Shown piece after piece: positions 57,381 through 64,000 of a stretch of 64,000 nt of DNA. The notes under the pieces are model-generated. The model was not told where the DNA came from and searched no databases. It was given only the letters and a program-made list of their open reading frames with translations. Position numbers and translations under genes: made by a program. The stretch covers positions 1 through 64,000 of the forward strand of contig NZ_JADEWX010000004.1 in assembly GCF_015207395.1 (NCBI RefSeq), given 5' to 3'. Each line of letters starts with the position of its first letter. Within the stretch, counting starts at the first letter, position 1. This stretch comes from Nodosilinea sp. LEGE 07088. GTDB taxonomy: Bacteria; Cyanobacteriota; Cyanobacteriia; Phormidesmidales; Phormidesmidaceae.

Positions 57381-57752
57381 CTACATCGCGGCGACCTTAA
57401 TCGAGCGCCGGGGCCGCTTACGCTCAGATTTTTTCTTGTAGCCAATGGCCTGGGCTTCGTCGCTGTCAGACCCATAGACCCCGCGCACCAGTTCTTTCAT
57501 AGCCAGAATGTTGTCGTGAAACTGCCACTCCGCCAGGCGGGCCTTATCGGCGGCAGCTTTGGCGCGCACCATGGTTTTGGTCTCTTCATCCTGGGCGGCC
57601 ATCATGGCGGCGTAGCTGTTTTGCAGCCCTTTCAGGGTGGTTTCGGGACGGCCGGAGGCGTAGTCGGCAATGGTGCCCACCCCCCGGAGCGAATCGACAT
57701 CTTGATCGAGGTAGATGGACCGCAGGCGACGGCTGGTATCGGTAGTAGACAT
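57381..57752 (-). CDS. Unknown helical protein with basic tail (123 aa)
   Basis: Not recognised. The N-terminus reads RLRSIYLDQDVDSLRGVGTI; the middle is a long charged helix (DEETKTMVRAKAAADKARLA) and a conserved-looking WQFHDNILAMKELVRGVYG. The tail is strongly basic (YKKKSERKRPRRSIKV), possibly nucleic-acid binding. ATG 57752 is preceded by a good purine-rich ribosome site (GGAGC), and a terminator follows, so it looks like a functioning single gene at the edge of degraded accessory DNA. Confidence 0.75.
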   Translation of the reverse strand: MSTTDTSRRLRSIYLDQDVDSLRGVGTIADYASGRPETTLKGLQNSYAAMMAAQDEETKTMVRAKAAADKARLAEWQFHDNILAMKELVRGVYGSDSDEAQAIGYKKKSERKRPRRSIKVAAM

Positions 57753-57937
57753 GGTTGGAATGCTCCTAAATGGATTTGTGAGTTGGCGTTAGCGACGAGG
57801 CTGTAGGGGCTTACCTGGCGCTGGGCGTAATGTGCCCGCTGCCCCAGCTAGTCCGGAAAATAGGGCGAAGCTTTGCAAAAGCAATATGAACAGACGGTGC
57901 TGAATGAAGTGGCGATGAGGGTGAAGCAAGTACAGGG

Positions 57938-58092
57938 CTGTACTTGCTTATCGTCGGGGTGCGATTGATTGTCTCCGGGGCGCGATTGCTTATCACTGGG
58001 GTGCGATTGCTTATCGTCGGGGTACGATTGCCTATCGCAGGGCTGTACTTGCCTATCGCCCAGGCGCGATTGCCTATCACCGGGGTGCGATT
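57938..58092. repeat. 21-bp tandem repeats (seven units plus a partial)
   Basis: Units resemble GTGCGATTGCTTATCGTCGGG; seven full copies start at 57938, 57959, 57980, 58001, 58022, 58043 and 58064, with an eighth partial. The frame is preserved, giving a minus-strand heptapeptide NRTPxIx, but the enclosing ORF has no other gene-like features. There are no unique spacers, so it is not CRISPR. Confidence 0.9.
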
Positions 58093-58143
58093 CTCGTGCC
58101 CAGGCAGAGCTTGGGCACGAGGGAGAAGGAAGCATCGCCTCAA

Positions 58144-58278
58144 ATGCATCTGCACATGAACTACGTCAAGTCCAAAAAACGAGTCGCCGACCACGGGGAG
58201 GTTTTCACCCCAGCGTGGATAGTTGAGGCAATGCTCGACCTGGTGAAGCATGAGACGGAGCGCATTAACCTGAATTAA
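58144..58278 (+). pseudogene. N-terminal stub of a DNA methyltransferase / type I-III restriction-modification protein
   Basis: MHLHMNYVKSKKRVADHGEV, then FTPAWIVEAMLDLVKHETER, matches the start of N6-adenine DNA methylase-like proteins (HGEVFTP...MLDLV), where the SAM-binding region RFLEPACGNG should follow. Instead the frame ends at 58278. It is a truncated restriction-modification gene. Confidence 0.65.
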
Positions 58279-58313
58279 GCTATGCATGAGACTGATCGCT
58301 CTGAGGGGGACGT

Positions 58314-58556
58314 ATGACAGTTCAAGAGGTACTCGCCGCCGCCAGTCAGTTATCCCAAGAGGAGCGCTTACAGGTGGCCATCCGGTTACTCGAATCGCTT
58401 AGGGAATCTCATCCTATTCCGCGCATGGAAACAGAGCTTGAACCGATGTTGGCTTGGGAAGGGGATGTGCTGGTTTATCAAGGCAAAATTTCTCCAACTT
58501 TCGATCTTGTGGCAGCGGTGCAGGCGGCGCGTGAGGAGCGATCGTTTGGGTTATGA
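58314..58556 (+). CDS. Antitoxin-like protein of a VapBC-type module (80 aa)
   Basis: A small helical protein, TVQEVLAAASQLSQEERLQV followed by AIRLLESL, the pattern of addiction-module antitoxins that accompany PIN toxins in cyanobacteria. Its stop overlaps the next gene by ATGA, as in many toxin-antitoxin pairs. The toxin partner is truncated, so this antitoxin is now orphaned or residual. Confidence 0.75.
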   Translation: MTVQEVLAAASQLSQEERLQVAIRLLESLRESHPIPRMETELEPMLAWEGDVLVYQGKISPTFDLVAAVQAAREERSFGL

Positions 58557-58651
58557 GGTGCTTTTTTGACACTTCTATTTTGGTGGCAGCCGTTTTGCCG
58601 GACCATGAATCCCATGCCGTTGCAGCGAGCTGGTTACAGCCAGCCTTGTAG
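58553..58651 (+). pseudogene. Truncated PIN-domain toxin (VapC-like)
   Basis: The frame starts MRCFFDTSILVAAVLPDHES with the first PIN acidic residue (D6 in FFDTSIL), then runs HAVAASWLQPAL and stops at 58651, the exact edge of a REP palindrome. About 100 residues, including the remaining acidic catalytic residues, are missing. The toxin is inactive. Confidence 0.75.
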
Positions 58652-58668
58652 GGTGGGCACTGCCCACC
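58652..58668. repeat. REP palindrome 1
   Basis: GGTGGGCACTGCCCACC begins one base after the PIN toxin stop codon. It matches the two REPs at 59182 and 59291. Confidence 0.85.
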
Positions 58669-58729
58669 TTAAACCTGCGCTCACCACCCAATCGGGAATA
58701 CTACATATATTCCTCCCGCCACTCCACAA

Positions 58730-59108
58730 ATGCCTGACTATCGGCGCGCCTATACCCCTGGGGCTACCCTTTTTATCACTCTGGTAACCTTCAACCGCAG
58801 GCCCATCTTTGCAGATCCTATTAACATTGCTCGTCTTCGCCAAGCCACAGCCACTGTTAAAGCAGAAATGCCCTTCGAGGTCACAGCAGCAGTGGTAATC
58901 CCCGACCACATTCATTTTCTAACGAGAAAGTGACGTTTGGCAGCGACGATTTTGGGAGCACACCATTCGTGATGAGGCAGATTGGATAGATCATGTAAAT
59001 TATGTGCACTACAACCCGGTGAAGCACGGGTTGGTAGATTGCCCACACCAATGGAAATTTTCAAGTTTTCGATGGTTTGTGGCAGAGGGGTTTTATGAGG
59101 AGGGTTAG
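58730..59108 (+). pseudogene. REP-associated tyrosine transposase (RAYT, IS200-like Y1) relic
   Basis: The first part, MPDYRRAYTPGATLFITLVT then FNRRPIF and VIPDHIHFL (HUH-type motif), is the RAYT N-terminus, and stops at 58933. A C-terminal part in another frame, VWQRRFWEHTIRDEADWIDH, then VHYNPVKHGLV and WKFSSFRWFV, ends at 59108. The central segment with the catalytic Tyr is deleted. It is flanked by REP palindromes of one family, consistent with a RAYT/REP unit. Confidence 0.85.
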
Positions 59109-59154
59109 GGATGTTGCTGTGGAGGCAAGAGAGCAGATGTGTTTGATGGAGAGG

Positions 59155-59209
59155 GGTTAGCGGCGGGTGAATGAGTAGATTGGTGGGCATTGCCCACCCT
59201 ACTGCTGGA
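59155..59209. repeat. REP-containing direct repeat, copy 1
   Basis: About 55 bases including GGTGGGCATTGCCCACC (59182-59198), repeated at 59264-59319 with a few mismatches. Confidence 0.8.
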
Positions 59210-59263
59210 CTCAACATTCCTCACCAAAATCCAAAATCGTAAATCCAAAATTAGCACTGTTGG

Positions 59264-59319
59264 GGTTAGCGGTGGGTGAATGAGTGGATTGGTGGGCATT
59301 GCCCACTCTACTGCTGCTG
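59264..59319. repeat. REP-containing direct repeat, copy 2
   Basis: Second copy with GGTGGGCATTGCCCAC (59291-59306). Together with copy 1 it forms a REP pair behind the RAYT relic. Confidence 0.8.
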
Positions 59320-59339
59320 GAGGTACAGGACGCTCGCAG

Positions 59340-60851
59340 TCAGCCCAAAAACAGCTTGTAGGCGGGGTTTTGGTTTTCGTCCCAGTATTGATAGCCGAGG
59401 CTGTCGAGAAAGCCCTGCCACTGGGCCATTTCGTTGGGCGGCACCTGAATGCCAGCGACAATGCGACCATAGTCGGAGCCGTTGTTGCGGTAGTGAAACA
59501 GGCTGATGTTCCAGTCGGGGCTCATGGCGCTGACAAACTTCATCAGCGCGCCGGGGCGTTCAGGAAACTCGAAGCGGTACAGCAGCTCATCGTGGGCCAG
59601 GGGCGATTTGCCGCCGACCATGTGGCGCAAATGCATTTTGGAAAGTTCATCGTCGGTTAAATCCAGGGTTTTTAAGCCTTTGGCCTCAAAGAGCTGGGCC
59701 ATATCAGCCGCATCGGCGCGACCCTGCACCTCTAACCCAACGAAAATATGGGCCTCGTGGTTGTCGGCAATGCGGTAGTTAAACTCGGTCAGGTTGCGGG
59801 TGCCGATGCATTCGCAAAACGCCTTGAGGCTGCCAGGGGTTTCGGGAATGGTAACAGCAAAGATGGCTTCGCGATGTTCGCCGATTTCGGCCCGCTCGGC
59901 CACAAACCGCAGGCGATCGAAGTTCATGTTGGCCCCGCAGGCCACGGCCACCAGGGTTTGGTCGGCAATGCCCTCGCGCTCAACATAGGCCTTGGCTCCG
60001 GCGATCGCCAGCGCCCCAGCCGGTTCTAAGATCGACCGGGTATCTTCAAACACGTCTTTGATGGCCGCGCAGGTGTCATCGGTGCTAACCAAAATGATGT
60101 CATCTAGGTACTGCTGGCAGAGGCGAAAGGTTTCTTCGCCCACCTGGCGCACCGCCACGCCGTCGGCAAACAAACCCACCTGGTTCAGCCGCACCCGCTC
60201 CCCTGCTTTTAGAGATTGAGACATGGCATCGGCTTCAAAGGGCTCTACGCCGATGATTTTGATATCGGGCCGCAGTCGTTTGACGTAGGCAGCGATGCCC
60301 GCAATTAAACCGCCGCCGCCAATGGCGACAAAAATGGCGTGGATCGGCTGGGGCTGCTGGCGCAAAATCTCCATACCAATGGTGCCCTGGCCCGCAATCA
60401 CATCGGGGTCATCGAAAGGGTGCACAAAGGCCAGCCCCTTTTCGTCAGCAAGCTGGCGGGCGTGGGCATAGGCATCGTCGTAGGTTTCACCGTGGAGCAC
60501 GACTTCACCCCCCTGCGCTTTGACCGCGCTGACCTTGACCGCTGGGGTAGTCGTGGGCATGACAATAATGGCGCGGGTGCCCAATTGCTTGGCGCCCAGC
60601 GCCACCCCCTGGGCGTGGTTGCCCGCCGACGATGCCACCACCCCCTGGGCCAGTTGCTCCGCCGACAGGTGGACCATTTTGTTGTAGGCTCCCCGCAGCT
60701 TGAACGAAAATACCGGCTGCATGTCTTCTCGCTTCAGCAGCAGCCGGTTTTGCAGCCGCGCCGATAGGTTGGGGGCCAACTCCAGGGGGGTTTCCTGCGC
60801 GACATCGTAGACCCGGGCGGTGAGAATGCGTTCGAGATAGTCGGTGGGCAT
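59340..60851 (-). CDS. ilvA: Threonine ammonia-lyase, biosynthetic (503 aa)
   Basis: IlvA deaminates threonine to 2-oxobutyrate, the first step of isoleucine synthesis. The PLP lysine lies in SFKLRGAYNKM (about residues 53-63), and the PLP phosphate loop is GGGGLIAGIA (about 183-192). Two C-terminal ACT-like regulatory domains follow (VTIPETPGSLKAFCECIG, FPERPGALMKFVSAM), marking the feedback-inhibited biosynthetic form. Length is standard. ATG 60851 (MPTDYLERIL) is chosen over 60869. Confidence 0.96.
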   Translation of the reverse strand: MPTDYLERILTARVYDVAQETPLELAPNLSARLQNRLLLKREDMQPVFSFKLRGAYNKMVHLSAEQLAQGVVASSAGNHAQGVALGAKQLGTRAIIVMPTTTPAVKVSAVKAQGGEVVLHGETYDDAYAHARQLADEKGLAFVHPFDDPDVIAGQGTIGMEILRQQPQPIHAIFVAIGGGGLIAGIAAYVKRLRPDIKIIGVEPFEADAMSQSLKAGERVRLNQVGLFADGVAVRQVGEETFRLCQQYLDDIILVSTDDTCAAIKDVFEDTRSILEPAGALAIAGAKAYVEREGIADQTLVAVACGANMNFDRLRFVAERAEIGEHREAIFAVTIPETPGSLKAFCECIGTRNLTEFNYRIADNHEAHIFVGLEVQGRADAADMAQLFEAKGLKTLDLTDDELSKMHLRHMVGGKSPLAHDELLYRFEFPERPGALMKFVSAMSPDWNISLFHYRNNGSDYGRIVAGIQVPPNEMAQWQGFLDSLGYQYWDENQNPAYKLFLG

Positions 60852-61096
60852 TGCGGAGGGAGATGGCAAAGGATTAAACCTTCATTCTAGAGCGGTGGTG
60901 GCGGTGGCGTACTCGATTTTGGCAGTCGGGCCTGAGGTCAGCGATTGTCTGGTGAAGTAGCTCTACTTGAGGGCCAGCCGCAAAATTTGTCACCGATGAG
61001 GCTCTCATCGTGGGCAATCGGTGAAGAACCGCGCAGACAGGGGATCGCAATGGGACATCCTGCGCTAGAGTTGCAGGGGAAATTGGCGTACTGTCC

Positions 61097-63370
61097 ATGC
61101 CGCTTCGACTATTTCTTCGCCCTAGGGCCCCTAAGGTCAATAGCCCTGGCCCTGTCCAGGTGTGGGTGGGTGGCCGCCCTAGCCGTCTCTGGCGCTGGTT
61201 AGGGCCACCGCTGGTGCTATGTGGGTTAGGGGGTGGCCTGGCGCTACTGGTACTGAGCTTTCGGCTGGGCCTGCGGCTCATGCTCGATCCCCAGGCTGTA
61301 CCCCAGGGATGGGCTCGGTTACAGTCGCAGTCTGTGAGTTTACCCCCGGCTACGACTCTAGATGAGCTGCGACGGCAGGCGGCGGCAGAGCAGCAGCAAC
61401 TGGGCGTGCCGCTGCCCGTGCAGGGAAAATCTGGCTGGCAAGTGCTGCCCCTGCTAGAGGCCGATACTGGGGCGATCGCCGCCCTGACCCTCTATCAAAC
61501 CCAGCCTGGCCCTGGCGGCAGCGACGATGAATGGCGGGCGATCGCAACCCTTACGGTAGATCCCCTACCCCGAGCAACGGTGCTGGCTCCCTGGCACAGC
61601 AGCCCCCAGGCCCCTACCGCCTTACCGACCACCCTGCCTCTGACAAAGATAGCGCCGCTACCACCAGCCGCCTCGGCCTCGGGCACCTGGTTCACCCTAG
61701 AAGGTATCTGGCAAGAGCAGGGACTGGCCCTCCGCTACGGACACCTGCTCTACATCGATCCGCAGACCCCGCAGCTAGACCTGCTGGCCTCCTGGAGCAG
61801 CCCCACCAACCGTCCACCCCAGTGGGTCGATCTCGATGGCCAAGCACCCAGCGATCTCGTCGTTGATGAAACCGTAGGCCTAGACCCGGCCCTGCGAGGC
61901 ATACAGGTGCTGGCCGGGACGACTCCGCGCCTGCAGCCAGTGTCGTGGCTGCGCATGCCCGTCGATGCCGGTGCCCAGGCCGTTGCCTATCAGCGGGCGC
62001 TGCGATCGGCGCGAGGCGGTCTGTGGCACCCGGCCAAAACCCAGCTCGCTGGGCTAAAAGCATCCCTTGGTCAAAACTGGACCCCAGCGGCTGAGGCCCA
62101 GCTCAGGTTGATGGAGCGCCATGCCGCGATTACGTCCCAGCAGGCTGGGCAAGACTGGTCGACACCAACCCAGCAGATGCTGGCGCTGGTGATCGATGGC
62201 CGTTGGGATGGGGCGTTAGCAATCCTAGAGGCCAACCCCGATCTATTGCCAGCGGTGATTAAACGCCTAGAGGCCGATCAGGGTCGGCTGTGGAATCGTA
62301 TTAGCGCTGCGGCGGCTCTCCCCAACCCAGACCCAGCCGTATACGTTTGGGGAGGGCTGGCACTCAGGGCTCGGCCAGCCCAGCCTGACCGTCGGGATGG
62401 GGCCGATCAAGACTGGCTAAACCGACAGTCGGTGCCGACAGCGGCCCGGCAACGGTTGACCGCTGTGCTGGCCGCTTTGTCGAGGGCTGAGCAACCAGCG
62501 GTTGCTAGGGTCAAGACCGCTACTGAAGCGTCGACAACCGAGGCGTCGGAGGGTGGCGCTGCGATCGCTCTACCCCCCCTGAAGGCGATCATCGGCCAGG
62601 CCCGTCCGATCGCAGCGCCCAGCAGTGGCTACGCGGCGCCAGGTCAAGCCCTCGATGCTTCGTTAGGGCAGTGGTACGCCATCGAGCTACGAGCTATAAA
62701 CCAGGGCAGAACCTGGCAATCGGGCGGTCTGGTAATCCCTAGTGGAGCCGCCCCAGCGGCGGTTTGGCCAGCGATTCAGCCCGTGGCCCAGGCCTCACCG
62801 CAGCTGTTGCAGTGGGTTAGCCCGACCACTGGGGTGGCGGCTCCCATCACCCTGCGAGGGCTACAGTTAACCGATGGGATCGCGACCCTGCTGGCTACCG
62901 GGCCACCGGCCAACGAGGCGGCGCTACCGCCTCTCATATTTTCCCAGGGAGCCCTGATGTGGTTGGCTGCTGGCCAGCGTCAGCAGCCGGAGTCGGCGGT
63001 GGTGGCAGCGGCAGTGGAGCTTGCTATCTTTGATCGTCAGCCTGCCCCAGCGAGCCTGATGGATGTCTTGGATGAGCTGTCGCAGCACAGCCTGGACTTG
63101 ACCGGGGATGGCCAACCAGAACGAGTCTTGACCTGGAATCAGGCCGCTCTGAATCAACTTAAAACCTGGGGTGTCTCGGTAGACCAGAACAGTTCTAAAA
63201 CCATTATTCTCAGCTCCAATGGCACGGTGCTCTACAGCGATATATTGGCCTCCCAAACCCTAGTCGCGTTGACGAGCCCGGCCCCAGGGAGCCCCGTGGA
63301 GTTGCTGGTGTATGGGTCTGGAGGTTACCAGCTATTATCCTGGGCGGCGGCGGCTCAACGGTTTGAGTGA
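61097..63370 (+). CDS. Large unknown protein with single N-terminal membrane anchor (757 aa)
   Basis: Not recognised. A basic N-terminus precedes one transmembrane helix (LVLCGLGGGLALLVLSFRLG, about residues 39-58). The remaining 690 residues are predicted extracytoplasmic, rich in Ala, Pro, Gln and Leu, with no catalytic motif visible. Near the C-terminus is a repeat-like LTGDGQPERVLTWNQAAL, which resembles FG-GAP/VCBS-type Asp-loop patterns, suggesting a beta-propeller-like tail. The size and style suggest a cyanobacterial cell-envelope protein. Codon use matches the neighbours. Confidence 0.75.
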   Translation: MPLRLFLRPRAPKVNSPGPVQVWVGGRPSRLWRWLGPPLVLCGLGGGLALLVLSFRLGLRLMLDPQAVPQGWARLQSQSVSLPPATTLDELRRQAAAEQQQLGVPLPVQGKSGWQVLPLLEADTGAIAALTLYQTQPGPGGSDDEWRAIATLTVDPLPRATVLAPWHSSPQAPTALPTTLPLTKIAPLPPAASASGTWFTLEGIWQEQGLALRYGHLLYIDPQTPQLDLLASWSSPTNRPPQWVDLDGQAPSDLVVDETVGLDPALRGIQVLAGTTPRLQPVSWLRMPVDAGAQAVAYQRALRSARGGLWHPAKTQLAGLKASLGQNWTPAAEAQLRLMERHAAITSQQAGQDWSTPTQQMLALVIDGRWDGALAILEANPDLLPAVIKRLEADQGRLWNRISAAAALPNPDPAVYVWGGLALRARPAQPDRRDGADQDWLNRQSVPTAARQRLTAVLAALSRAEQPAVARVKTATEASTTEASEGGAAIALPPLKAIIGQARPIAAPSSGYAAPGQALDASLGQWYAIELRAINQGRTWQSGGLVIPSGAAPAAVWPAIQPVAQASPQLLQWVSPTTGVAAPITLRGLQLTDGIATLLATGPPANEAALPPLIFSQGALMWLAAGQRQQPESAVVAAAVELAIFDRQPAPASLMDVLDELSQHSLDLTGDGQPERVLTWNQAALNQLKTWGVSVDQNSSKTIILSSNGTVLYSDILASQTLVALTSPAPGSPVELLVYGSGGYQLLSWAAAAQRFE

Positions 63371-63404
63371 TCGCCGACTTAACGGTTTGAGTGAGCGGCG
63401 ACTC
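63359..63404 (+). repeat. Short direct duplication over the stop codon
   Basis: ACGGTTTGAGTGATCGCCGAC is followed by a second copy ACGGTTTGAGTGAGCGGCGAC after two bases. The first copy contains the TGA of the preceding gene. Confidence 0.8.
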
Positions 63405-63433
63405 GGGCCTGCCCTTGGCAAAGTACCCTAGGT

Positions 63434-63999
63434 GAGTTAGATCTTGCAGTTACGGTAGTGCCGCCCCACAACGCGATCGCGCCCTGGAACAACAGCTCGA
63501 CGAGGCCCAAATTCAGACCGAAATTCTCAGGCTGGAGCAACAGCGCCAGGGGGAATTACTGCAAGACCAACAGCGTCAGGTGCAGCGAGCCCAGGCGCGC
63601 CTGGTCGAATCGCAATCACTGCTAGACCAGGGATTTATTGCCGAGGATGAGTACGATCGCGATCGCGACGCCCTGGAAACCGCCCAGTCAGACCTGCGCG
63701 GGGCTGAGGTTGACCTCCAGCAGTCGGCACTAGCGATTCGTCAGAACCAGGCTACGCTGGCCAACCTACGGGCCCGGATTGCCGACAACGCCATTGTCGC
63801 CCCCTTCGATGCGGTCGTGCTCAATGACGACAATGGCAAAGCCCAGCAGCGCCCCGTGACCACAGGGCTAGACATCTTAGAAGCGATCGAAATTCTCTCC
63901 GGGTTAGACGCAACCGACAATGTCATTCTGAACGCCCCGCCCGATCAGCCTCTAGCGGAGGGGATGGCAGTGGAAGCTAACCCATCTGCATTCCCCTAG
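63434..63999 (+). pseudogene. Decayed HlyD/RND-type periplasmic adaptor
   Basis: An open frame without start codon encodes PQRDRALEQQLDEAQIQTEI and a long coiled-coil hairpin (QARLVESQSLLDQGFIAEDE), then ADNAIVAPFDAVVL, the lipoyl-type half. It jumps directly to the usual adaptor C-terminus, VTTGLDILEAIEILSGLDAT. The N-terminal membrane/signal part and the beta-barrel domain are missing, so the gene is broken. The largest GTG frame begins at 63580. Confidence 0.7.
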
Positions 64000-64000
64000 G

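Noticed and set aside
57938-58092. Possible CRISPR array
   Set aside because: Units are contiguous 21-mers with no spacers and no cas genes nearby.
57811-58287. Minus-strand ORF of 158 aa with NRTPxIx heptapeptides
   Set aside because: The reading frame is kept open only by the 21-bp repeat array. It overlaps the methylase stub and has no gene-like flanks.

Overview
The window comes from a cyanobacterium. The palindrome GCGATCGC (HIP1) recurs throughout coding and non-coding DNA. Several genes are typical of oxygenic phototrophs: ferredoxin-type sulfite reductase, the NDH-1 assembly factor CRR7, cyanobacterial Ser/Thr kinase, PhoX, and two small membrane proteins. A filamentous, non-heterocystous Leptolyngbya/Nodosilinea-like host is an inference from protein style, not a demonstration. 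No rRNA, CRISPR array, prophage or replication origin was found; there is one tRNA gene.

Layout. 0-7 kb: housekeeping genes (DUF389 membrane protein, tRNA-Leu, accC, YggT, metallophosphoesterase, cobU), then transposase and gene relics. 7-10 kb: ferritin-like protein, Ser/Thr kinase, IS630 relic. 10-20 kb: an envelope/stress block with a two-component system (13.4-15.2 kb), lipoprotein, PRC-barrel protein, two small proteins, a PepSY-like protein, an AI-2E transporter with a frameshift and a secreted phosphatase. Seven copies of an 11-bp direct-repeat box occur here, most pointing at one of these genes; this is the most interesting system in the window. 17.4-23.3 kb: lysyl-phosphatidylglycerol genes, namely a standalone flippase-like protein and an MprF whose domains are in permuted order. 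23.5-31 kb: sulfotransferase, methionine salvage (mtnB-mtnD-mtnC), cation/proton antiporter with a USP tail, sir, crr7. 31-40 kb: phoX with a Pho-box-like site, two glycosyltransferases, an orphan metal ABC permease with a DUF1232 protein, aldo/keto reductase, HtrA protease. 41-50 kb: MerR/aldo-keto reductase operon with a classical MerR promoter, monomeric isocitrate dehydrogenase behind a possibly structured leader, GH63-like glucosidase, PlsC-like acyltransferase. 51-57 kb: CPBP protease, adenylate cyclase with pseudo-receiver, glyS, murD. 57-59.3 kb: degraded accessory DNA (21-bp repeats, DNA methylase stub, antitoxin, PIN toxin cut short at a REP element, RAYT relic). 59.3-64 kb: ilvA, a large unknown membrane-anchored protein, a decayed HlyD-type adaptor.

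How the parts fit. Most genes are independent housekeeping units. The convincing functional groupings are the two-component block with its shared boxes, the mtn cluster (overlapping genes), the MerR/AKR operon, the lipid-modification pair and the overlapping glycosyltransferases. Two otherwise good genes (AI-2E transporter, mprF) carry single-base frame breaks; the first lies on a textbook -1 slippery heptamer, so error, decay and recoding must be distinguished.
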